Assembly: GCA_966128725.1 (NCBI GenBank)
Contig: CBHYLN010000121.1
Coordinates: forward strand, 1 to 16,303
Source: JAFDZV01 sp966128725
GTDB lineage: Bacteria > Bacteroidota > Ignavibacteria > OLB7
Reading direction: 5' to 3'
Length of the DNA: 16,303 nt
The notes under the pieces were generated by a model that was not told where the DNA came from, did not search any database, and saw nothing but the letters and a program-made list of their open reading frames with translations. Below, piece after piece: positions 7,273-15,147 of this stretch (within the stretch, counting starts at the first letter, position 1; every line of letters begins with the position of its first letter). Both the position numbers and the translations under genes were made by a program.

Positions 7273-8055
7273 CTACACCGCCGGTGCCAGCCAGCCTTGG
7301 CGCAGTTGCGGCACGGCGCTGTAGCAATTCAATTGCGCTGCGTGTTCAACATCGTGAGCGTATCCGCGTTTGCGCAGCTCGATACCGCTGCCGCATTCGG
7401 CTATCAGCCGGGCAATATTGCGCTCCGATGCCAGAAACGTATTGGCGCATATCTCCGCTTCCGGCGAACACCCGGCACCAAGCGCGGCGATGATTGCGCC
7501 GGCGGCCAGGTAGTCCTCGGCCGCGAAGCGCAGTTGGCCATCGGCTCCCGGCTGTGACCATCGCTCGCCGCAGGCAATCACCGTAACGGCCTTGCCGGAT
7601 GTGGCCAGCAGATTGCGCACATGTCCGGCCAGCGCTCGCGCGTTCACCAGCGCGCCCACGAACAAAGCCGCCGCGGCCGCGCCATGCCGGCTGCACGCCG
7701 CGCCGTTGGGTGACGCCAGCACCACACGTGTGCCGGGCTCGGCCGCGGTAAACGTGCCCGGCGACAACGAGAACCGTCCGTCGGCCGGCACGCGATGGCG
7801 CGCCACCGCGCACTCGGCGCCAAGCGATCCGGCCAGTGTTGCCGGGTTGTCATCGTGGCCACACGGATGGATAAGCGCCCCGTGCGCCACGGCCGTTACG
7901 GTTGCCGTGGAAAAGCTGAGCGTGTCGACAATCACCACGATGTCGCCGTTTTGCGCGGCCATCCGTGTGCCATCATGCCCCCACTGCAGCCGGCAGCGAA
8001 AGCTGTGCTGATCGAAATATCCGGCGTCGGTTGATTCGGAGTTCGGCATTCCCAT
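7273..8055 (-). CDS. comB: ComB-family 2-phosphosulfolactate phosphatase
   Basis: Encodes 260 residues resembling ComB, the Mg-dependent enzyme that removes phosphate from 2-phosphosulfolactate to give sulfolactate in methanogen coenzyme M synthesis. Visible family features are VVIVDTLSFST (41-50), LASPNGAACS (113-122), a CGERW element (162-166), RFAAEDYLAAGAII with Glu180-Asp181, and the C-terminal CGSGIELRKRGYAHDVEHAAQLN. Bacterial homologues are common and mostly unstudied. None of the other coenzyme M or sulfolactate genes is in the window, so the physiological substrate here is open. The gene follows the cation ATPase after 32 bases on the same strand and is probably the last gene of that operon. 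Two starts are close together (8055 and 8049). A TATCTTG sequence ends three bases before the first ATG; it could be a weak promoter giving a nearly leaderless transcript, but I am not confident. Confidence 0.85.
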   Translation of the reverse strand: MGMPNSESTDAGYFDQHSFRCRLQWGHDGTRMAAQNGDIVVIVDTLSFSTATVTAVAHGALIHPCGHDDNPATLAGSLGAECAVARHRVPADGRFSLSPGTFTAAEPGTRVVLASPNGAACSRHGAAAAALFVGALVNARALAGHVRNLLATSGKAVTVIACGERWSQPGADGQLRFAAEDYLAAGAIIAALGAGCSPEAEICANTFLASERNIARLIAECGSGIELRKRGYAHDVEHAAQLNCYSAVPQLRQGWLAPAV

Positions 8056-8087
8056 GCGGCAAGATACACGCCGCCGACAAAGGGCTG

Positions 8088-10859
8088 CTACGCGGCCTTG
8101 GTGCGTTCAAATACTCGCCCCGCCCATTTCCGCAGTTCCACCAGCAGCACCAGCGAAAGGCTTACCCCAACACAGCGCGCCCACTGCTCCAGCGTCATGC
8201 TGGTTGTTTTCAGCAGCGGGTGCATGAACGGCAGCTCCACCGCGGCGATCTGCAACAGCACCGCAACCATCGTTACCACCAGCAGCGGCATGTTGCCGGC
8301 GATGCCGATCGAGAAGATCGAGTGCCGCAGCGCACGCGAGTTATGCACGTTCCAGATCTGGAACAGCGCCAGCGTGGTGAAGGCCCCGGTGCGGGCAAGC
8401 GTAAGCACATCGGTCGGGATGTTCTTCGAGAGCAGGTTATATCCGTGATGATCCAGCATCGTCTCGAACACGAACAGCGTGCCCAGCATCATGATCAGGG
8501 CCGCGCCAACAATCCGTTCGCTCATCTGCCAGTTCAACAGTCCATCGCCGCGCAGGCGCGGGCGTTCGGCCATGATGTCGCCGTGCTCGCGCTCGTACGC
8601 CAGCGGTATCGTGCTTGTGCCGTCGGTTACAAGGTTGATCCACAGAAGCTGCACGGCGGTTACGGGCAGCGGAAATCCCAGCACCACCGTGGTGGCCAGG
8701 GTGAGCACGCCGGCCGCCGAGGTTGCCAGCACGTACAGCACCATGTGTTGCAGGTTGCGGAACATCACGCGACCGTATCGGATGGCCGAGACAATCGTGG
8801 CGAAGTTATCGTCCTGCACAACCATCGCGGCGGCTTCCTTGGCAACGTCCGTACCGCTGCCCATTGCCACACCGATATCCGCCTGCTTCAATGCCGGAGC
8901 ATCGTTCACGCCGTCGCCGGTCATGGCAACAACGTGACCCCGCTTCTGCAACTGCCGCACAATCCTCAGCTTGTGCTCCGGCGCCACGCGTGCGTACACA
9001 TCAACGCGCTCCACAACATCGTACAGGTCCTCGTCGGACATTTTCTCCAGGTCAACGCCGGCAAGCGTGCGTGGCTCGCGATCGCCGGCAAGGCCAAGCT
9101 GGCCGGCGATCGAGGCTGCCGTTGCGGCATGGTCGCCGGTGATCATCACAACCTTGATGCCGGCATGGTGGGCGTCCACAACGGCGGCACGGGCCTCGTC
9201 GCGTGGCGGGTCCTCGATGCCATGCAAGCCAGCGAACGTGCAGCCGGTAAGCGCCGCGGCGTCGGGCAGGTCGGCGCCGGAGGGATCCAGCGGTAGATAG
9301 GCCGTGGCGATAACACGAAGGCCGCGATACGATAACTGCGACTGCCGTTCCTCCACCCAGGCCTGGTCGAGCGGCCGTATTCCCTCACCACGCAGTTCCG
9401 TTGAGCACATTGCCAGCACGCGCTCCACCGAGCCCTTTACCAGATAAAAGCGCTCGCCGTTGGTTCCGGTGATGCTGGACACCATGAACATGCGTTCGGA
9501 TTCAAACGGCAGCACCACACTTCCCACCCAGCGATCGCGTTCCAGTTCGGCCAATCCGCTTTTCTCGGCGGCCACAATCATCGCGCCTTCGGTTGGGTCG
9601 CCAACCAGTTCGCGCCGGCCGTCGTCGCCCATACGAAACGACGATTCGGTACAATACCTGCCCACGCGCAGTGTCCAGCCCAGGGCCGATTGCGGATCGG
9701 TCCGTAAGGGATTGTCCGCGTCATCGAGCACGGCGCCGGCGGGGTCGTAGCCACCGCCGGTAAGCGTGTATACACGGTCATCGCAGGCAATCATGATCGT
9801 GGTCATCTGATTGCGTGTCAACGTGCCGGTTTTGTCGGAGCAGATTACCGTTGTGGAGCCAAGCGTTTCCACCGCGTTCATCTTCCGCACAATCGCCTGG
9901 CGCCGGGCCATCTTGTACACGCCGATGGAAAGCGCAACCGTCACGGCAATCGGCAGCCCTTCCGGGATGGCCGACACCGCAAGGCCAACGGCGGTCATCA
10001 GCATCTGCGTGGCGTCATAACCGCGAAGCAACCCCACGCCGAACAGCAGACCGATAACAATCACAATGGCGATAGCCATCATCTTGCCAAACCGTGCAAG
10101 CCGTTCCTGCAGCGGAGAGGTTGTTTCCTCGGCCTCGGCTATGCCCTTCGAGATGCGACCGATCTCCGAGCTTTCGCCAACACCGACAACAACGGCTCGC
10201 CCCCGGCCACGCCGCACCGTGGTGCCCGCGTAAGCCGATGTGGCGCGGTCGCCCAGCGGAGTGCCCAGCGGCAGAACGGCATCCGCATTCTTCTGCGACG
10301 GCAATGGCTCGCCGGTCAGCATCGACTCGTCAATGCCCAGCTCGGTACACTCCAGGATCCTGAGATCGGCCGGGACGCGCACACCGCTTTCCACCAGCAC
10401 CACATCGCCAACAACCAGCTCCTCGGCTGCGATCGTCATCACTGCGCCGCCGCGTACGGTGCGTGCCGTGGGCGCGGTAAGCCCCTGCACGGCGCGCAGA
10501 CGCTGGCTGGCGCGCTGCTCCTGCACGTACCCGATCACGGCGTTGAACACCACCACGAAGAAAATCGTGATGGCCTCCGAGATGTCGGCCACGACGGAGG
10601 TAAGCGCCGCCGCGCCGAACAGGATGAAGATGAGCGGGTTGTTGAACTGCTCCAGGAACAGGAGCAGGCGCGACTTCTGCTTGGCCTCCGGCAGTTTATT
10701 GGCGCCGTAACGTTCGCGCATTGCCGGCACACGCTCCGGCGCAAGGCCATGCGCGGCATCCACGTTCAACGTGCTCAGCAGTTCATGGGCCGGTATGGCG
10801 TAGGACGTACGCAGGTCGGCAGCGGGCCGTTCCGGTTGTTGTTCGATCGTCGAGCTCAT
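8088..10859 (-). CDS. P2-type cation-transporting ATPase (Ca2+-ATPase-like)
   Basis: Encodes 923 residues with the full P-type plan. An N-terminal cation-ATPase domain comes first (HELLSTLNVDAAHGL). Then the actuator domain has LTGEP (182-185, with Pro where SERCA has Ser), TM4 has PEGLP (Glu300), phosphorylation is at Asp342 in SDKTGTLT, and the hinge is TGDGVNDAP (647-655). TM6 is NLVTD (Asn742, Thr745, Asp746) and several C-terminal membrane helices follow. It uses ATP to pump a cation out of the cytoplasm. Aligned to SERCA, site II residues (Glu309, Asn796, Thr799, Asp800) are kept. The TM5 site I residues Asn768 and Glu771 become Ser714 and Gly717, so one ion per cycle is likely, as in PMR1-like pumps. 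Ca2+ or Mn2+ is a guess. The start at 10859 (MSSTIEQQ) is chosen because the longer frame would overlap the icd end. It follows icd by 40 bases. Confidence 0.92.
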   Translation of the reverse strand: MSSTIEQQPERPAADLRTSYAIPAHELLSTLNVDAAHGLAPERVPAMRERYGANKLPEAKQKSRLLLFLEQFNNPLIFILFGAAALTSVVADISEAITIFFVVVFNAVIGYVQEQRASQRLRAVQGLTAPTARTVRGGAVMTIAAEELVVGDVVLVESGVRVPADLRILECTELGIDESMLTGEPLPSQKNADAVLPLGTPLGDRATSAYAGTTVRRGRGRAVVVGVGESSEIGRISKGIAEAEETTSPLQERLARFGKMMAIAIVIVIGLLFGVGLLRGYDATQMLMTAVGLAVSAIPEGLPIAVTVALSIGVYKMARRQAIVRKMNAVETLGSTTVICSDKTGTLTRNQMTTIMIACDDRVYTLTGGGYDPAGAVLDDADNPLRTDPQSALGWTLRVGRYCTESSFRMGDDGRRELVGDPTEGAMIVAAEKSGLAELERDRWVGSVVLPFESERMFMVSSITGTNGERFYLVKGSVERVLAMCSTELRGEGIRPLDQAWVEERQSQLSYRGLRVIATAYLPLDPSGADLPDAAALTGCTFAGLHGIEDPPRDEARAAVVDAHHAGIKVVMITGDHAATAASIAGQLGLAGDREPRTLAGVDLEKMSDEDLYDVVERVDVYARVAPEHKLRIVRQLQKRGHVVAMTGDGVNDAPALKQADIGVAMGSGTDVAKEAAAMVVQDDNFATIVSAIRYGRVMFRNLQHMVLYVLATSAAGVLTLATTVVLGFPLPVTAVQLLWINLVTDGTSTIPLAYEREHGDIMAERPRLRGDGLLNWQMSERIVGAALIMMLGTLFVFETMLDHHGYNLLSKNIPTDVLTLARTGAFTTLALFQIWNVHNSRALRHSIFSIGIAGNMPLLVVTMVAVLLQIAAVELPFMHPLLKTTSMTLEQWARCVGVSLSLVLLVELRKWAGRVFERTKAA

Positions 10860-10899
10860 GGAGTATCGATTAGTGCGGGCCTGTTGTCGCTGTTGCAGG

Positions 10900-12432
10900 C
10901 TACTGACCCTGCCCCAACGAGTAGGCGGGTACGCCGTCGAAGGTGCAGAGATTCTCTGTCTTGATGAAATCGATGCCGGCCGTGGCAACCCCGGCCAGCA
11001 GGCGTGAGATGTCGGCATGGTTCATCGCGCGATCATCAGCCGCGATGAACCGGCAGCGCCAGTGATCGGTGCAGAATGTCTCAGGCATCCCGTTCGGCCA
11101 CACCTTTACGCCCCGGTTTGTGATCATCTCCAGGCGCAGGCCGGGATGCTGCAATTGATCAAGAACATCCAACAGCCGGTGTGCCAGCGCATCGGCCGTG
11201 GTGCGTTCGGCAACGAACACATCCACACCCTGCAGCCGTTTGTTGGCGTCGGTGCGTTCGCGCAGCCGGACTTCGATTGGCCCGCCGCCGCCGTGATCGT
11301 ATCGTGCAGGCGTCAGGATCGATGGTCGCCGCCCAAGATTGGCGGTTACCAGCCGTGCGAATTCGCGTGTGCCAACCACGCGAGTGCTGGTGCCGTCGGC
11401 GAAAATGTCGCCGGTGTGGGCGCCTTGTTCAATCGTGCGCAACCACGCATTGTGAACGGTTTCGGCAACATCGGCCTGGCCGATATGCAGCAGCATCATA
11501 ACCGAGCTAAGCAGCAGTCCCGAGGGGTTGGCCACATCCTGGCCGGCGATCGAAGGTGCCGAGCCGTGGATTGCCTCGAACATCGCGAAGTCCGTTCCGA
11601 TGTTTGCCGATGCGCCCAGGCCCACCGAGCCGGTGATCTGCGCGGCCACATCGGAAAGGATGTCGCCGTAGAGATTCGGCATCACGATAACATCGAACTG
11701 CTCGGGCGTGTCGGCCAGGCGGGCTGCCCCAATGTCAACAATCCAATGGTCGTTTTCGATCCCGGGATACTCGGCCGCGACCTCGTCGAAGATTCGGTGG
11801 AACAACCCGTCGGTCAGCTTCATGATGTTGTCCTTGCTGAAGCAGGTCACCTTGCGGCGATTGTTGCGGCGTGCGTACTCGAATGCATATCGCACGATCC
11901 GCTCGGTGCCGGGCACGGAGATCAGCTTCAGGCATTGCATCACATCCTGGCTTTGCCGGTGCTCGATTCCCGCGTACAGATCCTCCTCGTTCTCGCGCAT
12001 GATCACCACGTCCATTATCGGGTGCCGTGTGCGGATGAACGGGAAGTAGGAGACGCAGGGACGTACGTTGGCAAAAAGACCAAGCGTCTTGCGGATCGTT
12101 ACGTTCAGGCTCTTGAGACCGCCGCCCTGCGGGGTGGTAATCGGGGCTTTCAGAAATACCCGTGTCCTCCGCAGCGATTCCCATGCGTCCTGCCCGATAC
12201 CCGACGTATTGCCTGCACGATAGACGCGTTCACCCACGTCGATCGTTTCCGTTTCGATACGGGCGCCTGCTTCGCGCAGCACGAGAAGAGTTGCGTCCAT
12301 GATCTCCGGACCGATCCCGTCACCCTGAGCAACGGTAACCGGAACAGCGCCATGAAGCGTTGTTGCCGTGGTGTGTGAGCTGCTGGGCATCGAACGCGCG
12401 CCGGCGCTGGTTGTGATGGGGGCTGTGTTCAT
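10900..12432 (-). CDS. icd: Isocitrate dehydrogenase, Thermus-type with C-terminal extension
   Basis: Encodes 510 residues: a core beta-decarboxylating dehydrogenase followed by the roughly 140-residue C-terminal domain found in Thermus-type enzymes. It oxidises isocitrate to 2-oxoglutarate and CO2 in the TCA cycle. Substrate residues are all present by pattern: Ser108, Asn110, Arg114, Arg124 (LKSLNVTIRKTLGLFANVRP), Arg146 (MREN), Tyr153, Lys200 (SKDN) and Asp233, Asp257, Asp261 (NLYGDILSD). The cofactor loop reads HGSAPSIAGQD: Ser294-Ile295 stand where NADP enzymes have Lys-Tyr and NAD enzymes usually Asp-Ile, so the preferred cofactor is unclear. The start at 12432 is preceded by AAGGA on the coding strand and gives a 30-residue lead before the conserved TVAQGDGIGPE. 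A structured leader with a terminator-like hairpin precedes it, and the cation ATPase gene follows after 40 bases. Confidence 0.95.
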   Translation of the reverse strand: MNTAPITTSAGARSMPSSSHTTATTLHGAVPVTVAQGDGIGPEIMDATLLVLREAGARIETETIDVGERVYRAGNTSGIGQDAWESLRRTRVFLKAPITTPQGGGLKSLNVTIRKTLGLFANVRPCVSYFPFIRTRHPIMDVVIMRENEEDLYAGIEHRQSQDVMQCLKLISVPGTERIVRYAFEYARRNNRRKVTCFSKDNIMKLTDGLFHRIFDEVAAEYPGIENDHWIVDIGAARLADTPEQFDVIVMPNLYGDILSDVAAQITGSVGLGASANIGTDFAMFEAIHGSAPSIAGQDVANPSGLLLSSVMMLLHIGQADVAETVHNAWLRTIEQGAHTGDIFADGTSTRVVGTREFARLVTANLGRRPSILTPARYDHGGGGPIEVRLRERTDANKRLQGVDVFVAERTTADALAHRLLDVLDQLQHPGLRLEMITNRGVKVWPNGMPETFCTDHWRCRFIAADDRAMNHADISRLLAGVATAGIDFIKTENLCTFDGVPAYSLGQGQ

Positions 12433-12465
12433 GGGTCGTCTGTCCTTGCAGGATATGGATAAACG

Positions 12466-12509
12466 AAAAAAGGCCGACCGATGCCACCATTGTGGCATTC
12501 AGCCGACCT
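12466..12509 (-). terminator. Terminator-like hairpin with six Ts just upstream of icd
   Basis: Read on the minus strand, AGGTCGGC..ATGCCAC pairs with GTGGCAT.GGTCGGCCT around a four-base AATG loop. The inner seven base pairs are perfect; the lower stem has G-T wobbles and a bulge. TTTTTT follows at 12471-12466. It lies downstream of the probable icd promoter box and 33 bases before the icd ATG. It could end MpsC transcripts, attenuate icd, or both. Confidence 0.65.
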
Positions 12510-12651
12510 ACACCGCAGGCTTGCCGATCGGTGACCCGATTTGGCATTCCCGTTGTCTGTCAGATTTCAGATTGCGTTCATCTTCGCCCGCCCTGCATCA
12601 AACCCCGCGTTGCGGTTCCTGCTGCATGGCGCGCCGCGCCGATGAACACGC

Positions 12652-12659
12652 CGAATATA
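12652..12659 (-). promoter_or_regulatory. Bacteroidota-type -7 box, probable icd promoter
   Basis: The minus strand reads TATATTCG, identical to the boxes before serS, MpsC and the secreted-protein gene. It lies about 220 bases before the icd ATG. I see no convincing -33 TTG at 19-21 bases, so the assignment rests on the -7 match and its intergenic place. Confidence 0.45.
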
Positions 12660-12799
12660 CATCTCCGTGCCGGGAGTGTGCCCGCGGCACTGTGTAGCAA
12701 CATGTAGCGCCCTGCGTGCATGGTTCGCTCCGCCCCAGCCGCTCACGTATGCAGCACGTTTGCCCGACCCGTTGCCCCGCGTGGTTCCGGCCGATGCCC

Positions 12800-13180
12800 C
12801 TACTGCCCGCGCGGATGTTCCTCGAGATCACGATCCAGCACGATCACGAATACACGCTCGGCGGTGCGCACGCTTATGTCGGTATGCAGCGACACCATGA
12901 CCGCGCCGGTACAGGATTCCACGATTGCCCGAATCAATTCGGTGGAACTTTCAATCAATCGTGTACGAATACGTTTGATCGACTCGGTACCATCGGGTTC
13001 GGTGGCCAGGTTCTGTTCGGCCGGGGTCAGAATCCCTTTCAGCCGAACCACGATCATATCATGCACGATGTACGAGCGCGCCTCCTTTGGGCCACGCCCC
13101 AGGTGCTCGCGTTCGAACTGTGTAAACGCCGAGGTCAGCTCGGCCTCGATCATCCCCTTGCTTCGTCGCTCTTGTTCCAT
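12800..13180 (-). CDS. MpsC/DUF2294 family protein
   Basis: Encodes 126 residues from ATG 13180. It matches the small DUF2294 family (PF10057, now labelled MpsC, linked by name to the Na+-translocating membrane-potential system of Staphylococcus). Recognisable family features are EAELTSAFTQFEREHLGRGP near the N-terminus, then KEARSYIVHDMIVVRLKGIL, LTPAEQNLA, and LHTDISVRTAERVFVIVLD at the end. No membrane helix or signal peptide is visible, so it is probably a small soluble protein. The biochemical role of the family is poorly defined. Neither MpsA nor MpsB is in the window. The longer frame up to 13297 was rejected because a TATATTCG promoter box lies inside it, 23 bases before the chosen ATG. 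It is divergent from the M3 peptidase gene and is followed by icd after 367 bases. Confidence 0.85.
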   Translation of the reverse strand: MEQERRSKGMIEAELTSAFTQFEREHLGRGPKEARSYIVHDMIVVRLKGILTPAEQNLATEPDGTESIKRIRTRLIESSTELIRAIVESCTGAVMVSLHTDISVRTAERVFVIVLDRDLEEHPRGQ

Positions 13181-13203
13181 CAATCGGTATTGCGTGTTGA
13201 GCG

Positions 13204-13211
13204 CGAATATA
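13204..13211 (-). promoter_or_regulatory. Bacteroidota-type -7 box before MpsC
   Basis: The minus strand reads CATATATTCGCGC, containing TATATTCG, 23 bases upstream of the MpsC ATG at 13180. This implies a leader of only about 15-20 bases and fixes the gene start. It faces away from the M3 peptidase promoter, 132 bases off. Confidence 0.55.
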
Positions 13212-13343
13212 TGGTTTGCAGAACCGGGCGCCATGGCCCGGTTGTTGGTGTACGGCGCACGGGGCTCCGGCAATCGGATTTGCATGTGGGGATGCACAAC
13301 GTACCGGCATATTCGAAACCGATGCCGGGAGGCCCGGGTTTCC

Positions 13344-13351
13344 TATATTTG
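13344..13351 (+). promoter_or_regulatory. Bacteroidota-type -7 box before the M3 peptidase gene
   Basis: TATATTTG is an exact match to TAnnTTTG, and is preceded by TTCC as in the serS box. It lies 38 bases before the chosen ATG at 13390. No TTG is visible at the -33 position, so the upstream element may be weak or absent. Confidence 0.6.
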
Positions 13352-13389
13352 CCGATTACACTGATTTAACACACAAAAACAGCACAGAA

Positions 13390-15102
13390 ATGACATACAA
13401 ACATTATCCCAATCGACCGGAGAAGCTTACGGCCGAGTATGTTGGCTCCGAATTCGCGAAGCTGACAGCCAGGATCGATGCGGCCGAAGCCTCCGAAACC
13501 CACGATGCCTGGGTGGCGCTCTTTACCGACTGGAATGCGCTGAAGTCGTACGTAAGCGCCGAGGGCAGCCGCATCAGCTATGCCCAGAGCAAGGACATGA
13601 ACAACGCACAGTGGGAGGAGGCCGACCGTTACTTCCGCGAGGCTGTGACGCCGCTTGCCGACGAGGGTAGCTCCGTAATGGTGAACGCCCTGCTGCACAG
13701 CAAGCATCGTGCCGCGGTGGCCGAGCGTTTTGGCGGACATCTGGTGCGTGTGCTGGAAACCACGGTGGAGCCGCTTGCCCCTGTCAACAGCGATCTTCGC
13801 GTGAAGGTTGGCGAGTTGGTGAATCGCTACGAGAAGGTTGTTGCCTCCGGCGAGGTGACCGTTGCCGGCCAGCGGGTGACGCTGTCGGTTGCGCGCAACA
13901 TGCAAAGTTCGCACGATGCCGCCGTGCGTCGCGAGGCGTTCGAGGGGTACCGGAACTGGTTCCTGGAGCATCGCGCGGAGCTGGGCGAAATCTTCGATGC
14001 CATGGTGAAGCTTCGCCACCAGATGGCCCTGAACCTTGGTCACGAGAACTTCATTCCGCTTGGGTATCTGGGCATGGGCCGTACTGATTATGGTCCGGAG
14101 CAGGCCGCGCAGTTCCGCGAGAGCGTGCGCCGATACGCCGTACCGTTGCAGCGCAAGTTATACGAGCGCCAGGCCGAGCGCCTTGGCACGCCAACGCTGC
14201 GCCCGTGGGATGCGGCGTTCGATCCTTCGCTGACACTGCCCGCCGGTGTTGCGCCTGTTGAGTCGCAGTTGGAGAAGGCGCAGCGTGTGTTCGATGCGCT
14301 TTCGCCCGATCTGGCGGCGCACTTCACGCGGATGCGCAACGAAGGGCTGATCGATCTGGAGAACCGACGCGGCAAGCAGGCCGGCGCGTATTGCACGTCG
14401 TTCAGCGACGAAGGTCGCGTGGCCATCTTCTGCAACTCCACCGGCGATCAGGAGGATGTTGGCACGCTGATGCACGAGATGGGGCACGCCTTCCAGGGCT
14501 GGGAGAGCCAGGCGATCGAGGCCGTGGATCTCCAGTGGCCAACCTCCGATGCCTGCGAAATCCACTCGATGGGCATGGAATACCTGAGCATGCGCCACAT
14601 GACGGAATTCTTCGCGCCCGAAAACGCCGAGAAGTTCCGCCGCAGCCGCTGGCTTGCCGCCGTGGAACTGGTGTGTTATATCTGCATTGTCGACGAGTTC
14701 CAGCACTGGGTGTACGCCAATCCGAGCGCCACGCCCGCCGAGCGTGACGCCGCGTGGGACCGCATCTGGGATATCTACAAGGAAGGTGTGGATTTCACCG
14801 GCGTGGAGGCATACAAGCATGCTCGCTGGTATGCGCAGGGCCATATCTTCGCCGCGCCGTTCTACTACATTGACTATGCCATCGCCGAAACCGGCGCGAT
14901 GCAGCTCTCGCTGATCGACGCGCAGGACCATGATCGCGCGATGGAGGTGTACATGGATCTCTGCCGTATCGGCGGCACCATGAGCGTGCTCAATATCTTC
15001 ACAACGGCCGGGCTGCGTTCGCCGTTCGATCCGGATGTGATGCGTGACCTGATGGCGCATGCCGCAAGTGAGCTTGGCATCGAGGAAGGCGCCGTGGCGT
15101 AA
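13390..15102 (+). CDS. M3 family oligoendopeptidase (PepF-like) zinc metallopeptidase
   Basis: Encodes 570 residues. M3/oligoendopeptidase F enzymes cut short peptides in the cytoplasm, completing protein turnover. The zinc site is HEMGH at His362-Glu363-His366 (TLMHEMGHAFQGWES), with the third ligand Glu390 in CEIHSMGMEYLS, 24 residues after the second His as in this family. Upstream, the helical lid includes HENFIPLGYLGMGRTDYG. Downstream, the conserved aromatic patch YAQGHIFAAPFYYIDYAIAE lines the substrate channel. The length and domain order (lid first, catalytic domain from about 210) fit the PepF group. The start at 13390 is preferred over the longer frame because a promoter box lies at 13344-13351. 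There is no Shine-Dalgarno; the leader is A-rich. It is divergent from MpsC and followed by a strong terminator, so it is probably monocistronic. Confidence 0.94.
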   Translation: MTYKHYPNRPEKLTAEYVGSEFAKLTARIDAAEASETHDAWVALFTDWNALKSYVSAEGSRISYAQSKDMNNAQWEEADRYFREAVTPLADEGSSVMVNALLHSKHRAAVAERFGGHLVRVLETTVEPLAPVNSDLRVKVGELVNRYEKVVASGEVTVAGQRVTLSVARNMQSSHDAAVRREAFEGYRNWFLEHRAELGEIFDAMVKLRHQMALNLGHENFIPLGYLGMGRTDYGPEQAAQFRESVRRYAVPLQRKLYERQAERLGTPTLRPWDAAFDPSLTLPAGVAPVESQLEKAQRVFDALSPDLAAHFTRMRNEGLIDLENRRGKQAGAYCTSFSDEGRVAIFCNSTGDQEDVGTLMHEMGHAFQGWESQAIEAVDLQWPTSDACEIHSMGMEYLSMRHMTEFFAPENAEKFRRSRWLAAVELVCYICIVDEFQHWVYANPSATPAERDAAWDRIWDIYKEGVDFTGVEAYKHARWYAQGHIFAAPFYYIDYAIAETGAMQLSLIDAQDHDRAMEVYMDLCRIGGTMSVLNIFTTAGLRSPFDPDVMRDLMAHAASELGIEEGAVA

Positions 15103-15147
15103 CGGCTGCCGTGGTCTCGGCTCCTGTGTGCAGAGCCTGTCCTGTTT

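Larger units (their letters stand above)
12433..12799 (-). promoter_or_regulatory. 367-base gap holding the icd promoter box and a structured leader
   Basis: No gene is seen between MpsC and icd. On the minus strand the region contains a TATATTCG box (12652-12659), a probable leader of about 210 bases, and a hairpin followed by six Ts at 12466-12509, ending 33 bases before the icd start. The leader carries GAATGCCA twice (plus-strand 12542-12549 and 12493-12500), and either copy can pair with the hairpin's TGGCAT arm. ACCGAT (plus-strand 12527-12532) can also pair with ATCGGT in the same arm. This arrangement is what a transcription attenuator or riboswitch would need. I do not recognise a known riboswitch class in it. 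Confidence 0.5.

Noticed and set aside
8059..8066. TATCTTGC as a promoter box for the comB-like gene
   Set aside because: It ends only three bases before the ATG and matches the box poorly; the 32-base gap to the ATPase gene makes co-transcription simpler.
7965..9296. Long plus-strand open frame (443 codons) opposite the ATPase gene
   Set aside because: His/Gln/Arg-rich translation typical of an antisense shadow; the minus strand encodes unmistakable P-type ATPase motifs.
11017..12378. Plus-strand open frame (453 codons) opposite icd
   Set aside because: No domain pattern; it is fully covered by the well-supported isocitrate dehydrogenase gene.
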